DNA from: Minisyncoccota bacterium
Lineage (GTDB): Bacteria; Patescibacteriota; Minisyncoccia; Phycocordibacterales; Phycocordibacteraceae
NCBI GenBank assembly: GCA_022842585.1
Contig: JALHPI010000003.1
Location: 1 to 48,686, forward strand
Reading direction: 5' to 3'
DNA length: 48,686 nucleotides
Numbering within the stretch: position 1 is the stretch's first letter; the number at the start of each line of letters is the position of its first letter. This document shows positions 43,811-48,686 of the stretch, piece by piece. The translations under genes were made by a program, and so were the position numbers. Below the pieces are notes generated by a model that did no database searches, had not been told where the DNA came from, and was given only the letters and a program-made list of their open reading frames with translations.

Positions 43811-44953
43811 CTTACCCTTTTTCTTCGGACCGGTAAACGCAAGCGTCATGCGCTGGTCTTTCGGTTCAAATACTTTAATGGAGAACGGATAGGTCTTGCC
43901 TAGTTCGAGGTTCTCACGAAGTTCCGCAGGGGATGCGAATTCCGAGATGTGCACGAGACCGGCCACGCCTTCCTCAACGGAGGCGAGTGCGCCGTGCTTG
44001 TTGTATTTGATGACGACGCCGTGTACCTCCATACCCTTCTTGTAGCGTTCCGTAGCTGCCTTCCAAGGATTTTCCTTGAGTGCTTTGACGGAGAGCGATA
44101 CCTTGCCGTCCTTGATTTCAATTACCTTCACACTCACTTTGTCGCCGACTTTGAAGAGAGCACGAGGGTCTTCGACGAGGCCCCAATCAAGCTCGCTGAT
44201 ATGCACGAGCCCTTCAAGACCTTGCTCGAGCTTCACGAAGATTCCGAAATCAACGGCGCCCGTGACTTCGCCCTCAACCGTGTCACCCACCTGGTACTTG
44301 TCGATGAGAGACGTCTTTTCTTCGTCCTCAGCGCCGGTGCGCTCAGAGAAGATAAGTTTACCTTCCTTTGCGTCCGCCGTGATAACGCGGACCGAGAGCG
44401 GCATACCCACAAGCTTGCCGAGTTCGCCGAGAATCTTTTCCTTATCTCCTTCAGGTACGCGCGGGTAGTGCTCCTTGCCGAGCTGGCTTGCAGGGAGGAA
44501 GCCCTGGATGCCCTGCCACGTGAGGATGAGGCCGCCCTTGTTCGCCTCTTCGACGATGAGCGTGTAGACCGAGCCTGAAAGGATAGCCTGTTCCGCTTCG
44601 CCCCAGATAGCCGCCTGACGAGCTTCCTTGAGGGAAAGCTCGATGTAGCCTTCGATGCCGGACGGGTCTACGACTTTTGCCGTAATCTGGTCGCCCGGGT
44701 TCGCCTTGCGGAGCACGTCTGCGGCGTTCAGGTATTCGCGACCGTAAATGATACCGGTACCAAACGGTGGGAGGTCTACGTAGAGGCGTCCGCGCACGAG
44801 CGCGATGATGGTGCCTTCGATGATGTCGCCCGCCTTTGGAGGAGTCGCGATGGAATCAATAAGACCGGCCATCGGGTGGCCTTCGGCAAGGATAATGGTA
44901 ACGGGTTCAATTTTCTGCACGTCCGCTTTTGGAGCGGTAGTTTCTTCTGACAT
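43808..44953 (-). CDS. rpsA: 30S ribosomal protein S1 (S1 RNA-binding repeats)
   Basis: Repeated S1 domains: VGDTVEGEVTGAVDFGIFVKLEQGLEGLVHISELDW. Confidence 0.9.
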   Translation of the reverse strand: MSEETTAPKADVQKIEPVTIILAEGHPMAGLIDSIATPPKAGDIIEGTIIALVRGRLYVDLPPFGTGIIYGREYLNAADVLRKANPGDQITAKVVDPSGIEGYIELSLKEARQAAIWGEAEQAILSGSVYTLIVEEANKGGLILTWQGIQGFLPASQLGKEHYPRVPEGDKEKILGELGKLVGMPLSVRVITADAKEGKLIFSERTGAEDEEKTSLIDKYQVGDTVEGEVTGAVDFGIFVKLEQGLEGLVHISELDWGLVEDPRALFKVGDKVSVKVIEIKDGKVSLSVKALKENPWKAATERYKKGMEVHGVVIKYNKHGALASVEEGVAGLVHISEFASPAELRENLELGKTYPFSIKVFEPKDQRMTLAFTGPKKKGK

Positions 44954-44998
44954 ATGTTTTTGTATAGAATCGAGAGGGTCTGCACCGCGGGTACTTTC

Positions 44999-45023
44999 CA
45001 TGTCAAGGTGACACCTTGACATG
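44999..45023. repeat. palindrome CATGTCAAGGTGACACCTTGACATG upstream of rpsA
   Basis: Perfect palindrome; copy within tsaD at 19633. Confidence 0.75.
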
Positions 45024-45091
45024 AGAAGAGGGTTAGCCCGCTTGCGCCTTACGCACGCCACTCTTGACCTTCGGACTATAGCATAGGTCGT

Positions 45092-45262
45092 ATAAAACAA
45101 AAGGCCCGAAAGCGCTTTGCTTTACGGGACCTTGCGGCTCCAGTGGGGAGGTCTTTGTCTGACCTCCCCACCTTCGCATAGACGACCAGCTGGGGTTGGG
45201 GCTGGGTGCTGGCCGCCTAAGAAGAACTTGTGTAAGCATCATATATCAAGTATGAAAATTGT
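45092..45262 (-). ncRNA. candidate small RNA transcription unit
   Basis: Minus strand TTGACA-16 nt-TATGAT promoter, hairpin GTGGGGAGGTC..GACCTCCCCAC, terminator GGTCCCG..CGGGCCTTTTGTTTT; no clear ORF. Confidence 0.4.
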
Positions 45263-45451
45263 CAAGTCTTGCTTGCCTATATACAAGAAAGGCTCGCCCG
45301 AAAGCGAGACCCTTGTTGGACGTGTGGGGAGCGATTGTGGTCGCTCCCACACAGCCCCTTTCCTAAAACTGGCTCTCTCGAGCTCTTCCTTCAGCCGAGG
45401 GCTTCAGGCATTCCGTTTCAGCTCTATGCTGGCATTGCCCGATGCGTGGGA

Positions 45452-45580
45452 CTAGCCGGCGCCGCTGAAGTCCTTCACGGCCATTGCGTTATCGATCTTG
45501 GCGCCTTGCTGCTGTTGCATCGCCGTCTGGGCGAGCTTGGCGGTTGTCGCAGGATCGTGGACTTTACGGATTGTGGCCAT
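45452..45580 (-). CDS. short peptide (42 aa)
   Basis: AGAGGAGACACTCC-ATG; MATIRKVHDPATTAKLAQTAMQQQQGAKIDNAMAVKDFSGAG*. Confidence 0.55.
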   Translation of the reverse strand: MATIRKVHDPATTAKLAQTAMQQQQGAKIDNAMAVKDFSGAG

Positions 45581-45711
45581 TGGAGTGTCTCCTCTAGACC
45601 GTTTCAGGGAACCCCTTTTCAGGGTTGCTTCAGTTCGGGATATGCACCCTCACCTCCACAAAAAAGAGCCTACTCCTCTATCTCAATTCTGCAATAGCGT
45701 AGGGGTGCGTA

Positions 45712-45748
45712 TAAAAAACGAAAGGCCCGCATGAAGCGGGGCCTTGTG
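45712..45748 (-). terminator. intrinsic terminator downstream of the 45924-45998 ORF
   Basis: Minus strand GGCCCCGC-ttca-TGCGGGCCTTTCGTTTTTT. Confidence 0.8.
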
Positions 45749-45923
45749 CGCGTGCGGGGCAGAAAGGAAGTAATGAACTGAGCCCGTTCATCCTTTTCCT
45801 CTCTGCACCGGCTTACCGTGTGTGTATGGTCGAGCCCACTAGCTTCCATCAACCTTTTGGGTATCAGGGCTCTTTTGGGTGCTCGGCGTTTCGTCTCCCT
45901 ATATCATGTCTGATCACGGATCA

Positions 45924-45998
45924 TCAGATGGCGGCCTGCGCGACGTCGACGGTTGCTTGCGTTTGCGCAAGACGGGTCGGATCATGCTGGTGCTTCAT
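45924..45998 (-). CDS. short peptide (24 aa)
   Basis: AAGGAGGTGAAAAAG-ATG; MKHQHDPTRLAQTQATVDVAQAAI*. Confidence 0.5.
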   Translation of the reverse strand: MKHQHDPTRLAQTQATVDVAQAAI

Positions 45999-46115
45999 CT
46001 TTTTCACCTCCTTCCTTTGTCGGGTGGACGAGCCGAACGGAATACCTTCCGAGCGGTAGTGGCGATACTACTCCTATGTATTACAAATGCAATAGGTCTT
46101 ATCTGGATAAAAAAT

Positions 46116-46470
46116 GCGCACGGCGTCGCCGTGCGGTTTTATATGCAAAAGGGAAACCGGACGGAGGCTGCGCGACTCTCGGAAGAGTTGCGGAGCGCCG
46201 CCCGGTCCAATCCCTACTTACGCGAGTACTACGTAGGGACTGTGTACCCCAGCCTTATCCGATACACGTCCGGCGTGTCCTGTCCGGAAGTGTGAGTCGG
46301 TAGACCGACTCGATGGGTGGACCCGTTGCTTGCTTTGTGTCGGCCATCAGTGATGACTCCAAACACGACCTAGTTTCTAGGTGAAGCGGAGTAGCTGCCA
46401 CGCGTACCCCTACCGGACACGTCCTGCTTACGCTCAGACGGCCGGTACCTCAATGGTCTATGTAAAAGCA
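46116..46470 (-). ncRNA. candidate structured ncRNA with intrinsic terminator
   Basis: No coding potential; hairpins GAGTCGG..CCGACTC, CACCTAG..CTAGGT, ACTCT..AGAGT; terminator CGCACGGC-gac-GCCGTGCGCATTTTTT on minus strand. Confidence 0.4.
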
Positions 46471-46533
46471 AGACATTGCAAGGGAAAAACCGTATGTACG
46501 CCGCACGGGAATCGCGGTATAATTTCCCGCATC

Positions 46534-47175
46534 ATGGTTATCACCCACCACGGCGGTCAGTGCTTCAAAGTGACGTTCGGCGACCTCACGCTCGTGTTCG
46601 ACCCAATTTCAAAAACGGGCACCCTACCGGGAGTTCGCTTCGGTGCAGACATTGCACTTGTTTCGCGCAATCATCCGGATATGAATGGTGTCGCGGAAGT
46701 CACCTATGGGGAAAAAGAACCGTTTGCGATTGCGGGCCCTGGAGAGTACGAGTACGGAGGAGTCACGGTGCAGGGCTTTCTCACGAAAAGCGAGTACGGA
46801 CTTGCAAAAGGCCAAGCCGATGCGGTCAATACCATATATAGCGTGAAGCTTGAAGGTATGACCATCGTCCACCTCGGTGCGCTCTCAGACACGACCCTTC
46901 CAGCTGACGCCAAAGAAGCCATCGATGAAATCGACGTACTATTCCTCCCGGTAGGAGGCGACGGAGTGCTTGATGCCGCACAGGCGGCGAAGCTTGCGAC
47001 CATGCTTGAGCCGAAGCTCATCGTGCCGATGCATTGGAGCGGTATGGGCGCCGCCAAATCACTTGAGGCGTATATTAAGGAAGAGGGCGGTAATTCCGAA
47101 AAAGTAGACAAACTCACCCTGAAGAAAAAAGATGTCCTTGACAAGGATGGTGATATAATGGTGATAACACCGTAA
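46534..47175 (+). CDS. MBL-fold (UPF0173-like) protein, metal motif apparently degenerate
   Basis: MVITHHGGQCFKVTFGDLTLVFDP, ALVSRNHPDMNGV, IAGPGEYEYGGV, LIVPMHWSG. Confidence 0.75.
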   Translation: MVITHHGGQCFKVTFGDLTLVFDPISKTGTLPGVRFGADIALVSRNHPDMNGVAEVTYGEKEPFAIAGPGEYEYGGVTVQGFLTKSEYGLAKGQADAVNTIYSVKLEGMTIVHLGALSDTTLPADAKEAIDEIDVLFLPVGGDGVLDAAQAAKLATMLEPKLIVPMHWSGMGAAKSLEAYIKEEGGNSEKVDKLTLKKKDVLDKDGDIMVITP

Positions 47176-47179
47176 CCGT

Positions 47180-47539
47180 ATGGATATACGCGACTACATC
47201 GAGGAACTGCGAAGGAAGCCGGAACATATCCGACAACGAATTGCCATCGGGAGCTCAATCGGTATCACCGGTCTCGTATTTGTCGGATGGCTCACCGCGC
47301 TCACGACTTCCGGAACACTCGCGAGCCAGCCGACGATAGCGGACGCGCATGAAGCGGAACAAATGAGTGCGGCGGTAGAGGCGACCAAGTCCAATTTTTC
47401 TGAACTACTCGGCGCCGTCGGTTCTATCCAGGCTCCGTCGCAAAATGAGGGCGGACTCCAGATAGTGGATGCGACTACGACCACGACGTTTGATACGCCT
47501 TCAGACCCGCTTGAAGGCAAGACGGTGATACCGTTTTAA
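47180..47539 (+). CDS. hypothetical single-TM protein
   Basis: One TM segment, low-complexity C-terminus. Confidence 0.6.
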   Translation: MDIRDYIEELRRKPEHIRQRIAIGSSIGITGLVFVGWLTALTTSGTLASQPTIADAHEAEQMSAAVEATKSNFSELLGAVGSIQAPSQNEGGLQIVDATTTTTFDTPSDPLEGKTVIPF

Positions 47540-47576
47540 TAAAATGTTATGAGTAGAACGAATTAGATTTTATTAA

Positions 47577-47682
47577 CCCAGCCCCACTTTCCAACATGAC
47601 AACTTTTTATGTCGTTTTAAGTTTAAAACTCGGAAACCGTTCTTTCGGTAGTAGAACGACGTATGTGGAAAGTGGAGCTGGG
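47577..47682 (+). mobile_element. CAGCCCC palindromic element copy G4, upstream of gyrA
   Basis: CCCAGCCCCACTTTCC..GGAAAGTGGAGCTGGG terminal IR, inner GTTTTAAGTTTAAAAC. Confidence 0.75.
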
Positions 47683-47723
47683 TCTAAGATTTCTTAACTC
47701 GCTTCGCTCTAACGAAATCTAAG

Positions 47724-48686
47724 ATGGCAAAAAAAGAGGTACAACCTGAAGAACCGATGACGGTTGCAAATGTCATAGACCAGTCGATTACGACCGAGAT
47801 GCGCTCGAGCTATCTCGACTACGCGATGTCGGTCATCACCTCACGTGCCTTGCCGGACGTGCGCGACGGCTTGAAGCCGGTGCATCGCCGCATCCTCTAC
47901 GCTATGCGTATGACCGGACTCACGCCTACGGCGAAGTTCCGCAAGTCGGCTACCGTAGTGGGAGAAGTGCTCGGAAGTTACCACCCGCACGGCGATGCGT
48001 CCGTGTATGACGCGATGGTGAAGCTCGCGCAGGATTTCTCCACCCGCTATCCGCTCGTCGCCGGCCAAGGTAACTTCGGTTCCATCGACGGAGACCCGCC
48101 TGCAGCCTACCGCTACACCGAAGCGAAGATGTCGCGCCTTGCGGACGAAATGCTCCGTGACCTTGAAAAGGAGACCGTCACCTGGTCCCCGAACTTCGAT
48201 GGAAGCAAGCAGGAACCGAACGTGTTGCCGGCTGCTGCCCCGAATCTTCTTTTGAACGGCACGCTCGGGATTGCGGTCGGTATGGCGACAAACATTCCGC
48301 CACACAATCTCCGCGAAGTCGTGGACGCCTCCATCCATCTCATAGACAACGACGATGCGACGACCGACGACCTGTTGGAATTCGTGAAGGGTCCGGACTT
48401 CCCGCTCGGCGGCATTGCCTTCAATCAGACCGACATCAAGCAGGCGTACACGAGCGGTCGCGGTGGCGTGGTGTGTCGCGGTGTTGCGGAAATCGTAGAG
48501 GACAAGAAAGGAAGCTCCATCATCATCACGTCCATTCCGTTTCGCGTAAACAAGGCGGACCTCATAACGCGCATCGCTGACCTTGTGCGCGACAAGAAGC
48601 TTGAAGGTATCAAGGACCTGCGAGACGAGTCCGCTGAAGACATCCGCGTCGTGGTGGAGCTTAAGGGTACCGCGCACCCCCAGGCC
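47724..48686 (+). CDS. gyrA: DNA gyrase subunit A, N-terminal part (truncated by window end)
   Basis: [56 protein letters not shown]. Confidence 0.95.
   Translation, partial: MAKKEVQPEEPMTVANVIDQSITTEMRSSYLDYAMSVITSRALPDVRDGLKPVHRRILYAMRMTGLTPTAKFRKSATVVGEVLGSYHPHGDASVYDAMVKLAQDFSTRYPLVAGQGNFGSIDGDPPAAYRYTEAKMSRLADEMLRDLEKETVTWSPNFDGSKQEPNVLPAAAPNLLLNGTLGIAVGMATNIPPHNLREVVDASIHLIDNDDATTDDLLEFVKGPDFPLGGIAFNQTDIKQAYTSGRGGVVCRGVAEIVEDKKGSSIIITSIPFRVNKADLITRIADLVRDKKLEGIKDLRDESAEDIRVVVELKGTAHPQA

Noticed and set aside
45879-46295. 138-aa plus-strand ORF
   Set aside because: Overlaps the SD-bearing small minus ORF and a terminator; no domain or start context
1-48686. CRISPR array
   Set aside because: No regularly spaced direct repeats with unique spacers found; the repeats are dispersed palindromic elements
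1-48686. rRNA genes
   Set aside because: No 16S, 23S or 5S conserved segments recognised

Overview
The window looks like a compact Patescibacteria/CPR-type bacterial chromosome segment (inference from short intergenic regions, divergent housekeeping genes and small proteins). Ordinary content: riboflavin genes (RFK domain, ribE, ribH), rnpB, murJ, lepA (in-frame stop), valS, tsaD, tsaC, ahcY plus a PfkB kinase, truB, purF, prs, trxB, ftsZ, ftsA, ybeY, rpsU, a divergent hisS-like gene, lepB, pth, rpsA, partial gyrA, and seven tRNAs. The unusual signal lies between genes. Several families of short (about 75-300 bp) palindromic elements occur in which single-stranded linkers and loops are conserved between copies while the stems differ with compensatory changes. 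(i) A CCAGCCCCA-ended family is inserted three times inside rnpB; one copy carries a GIY-YIG nuclease ORF. A fourth copy lies upstream of gyrA. (ii) Elements sit upstream or downstream of tRNA genes and carry direct and inverted copies of that tRNA's own 5' or 3' end. (iii) A four-copy family includes three copies that abut or supply the stop codons of ahcY, ftsA and hisS. (iv) A two-copy ~157 bp family lies next to lepA and pth. (v) A family with a GGACACTTWCGCAT linker follows two genes. I propose these as a set of structured, possibly mobile, hairpin elements that insert where the extra stem is tolerated by RNA or gene ends. All alignments were done by eye; no search or folding program was run.
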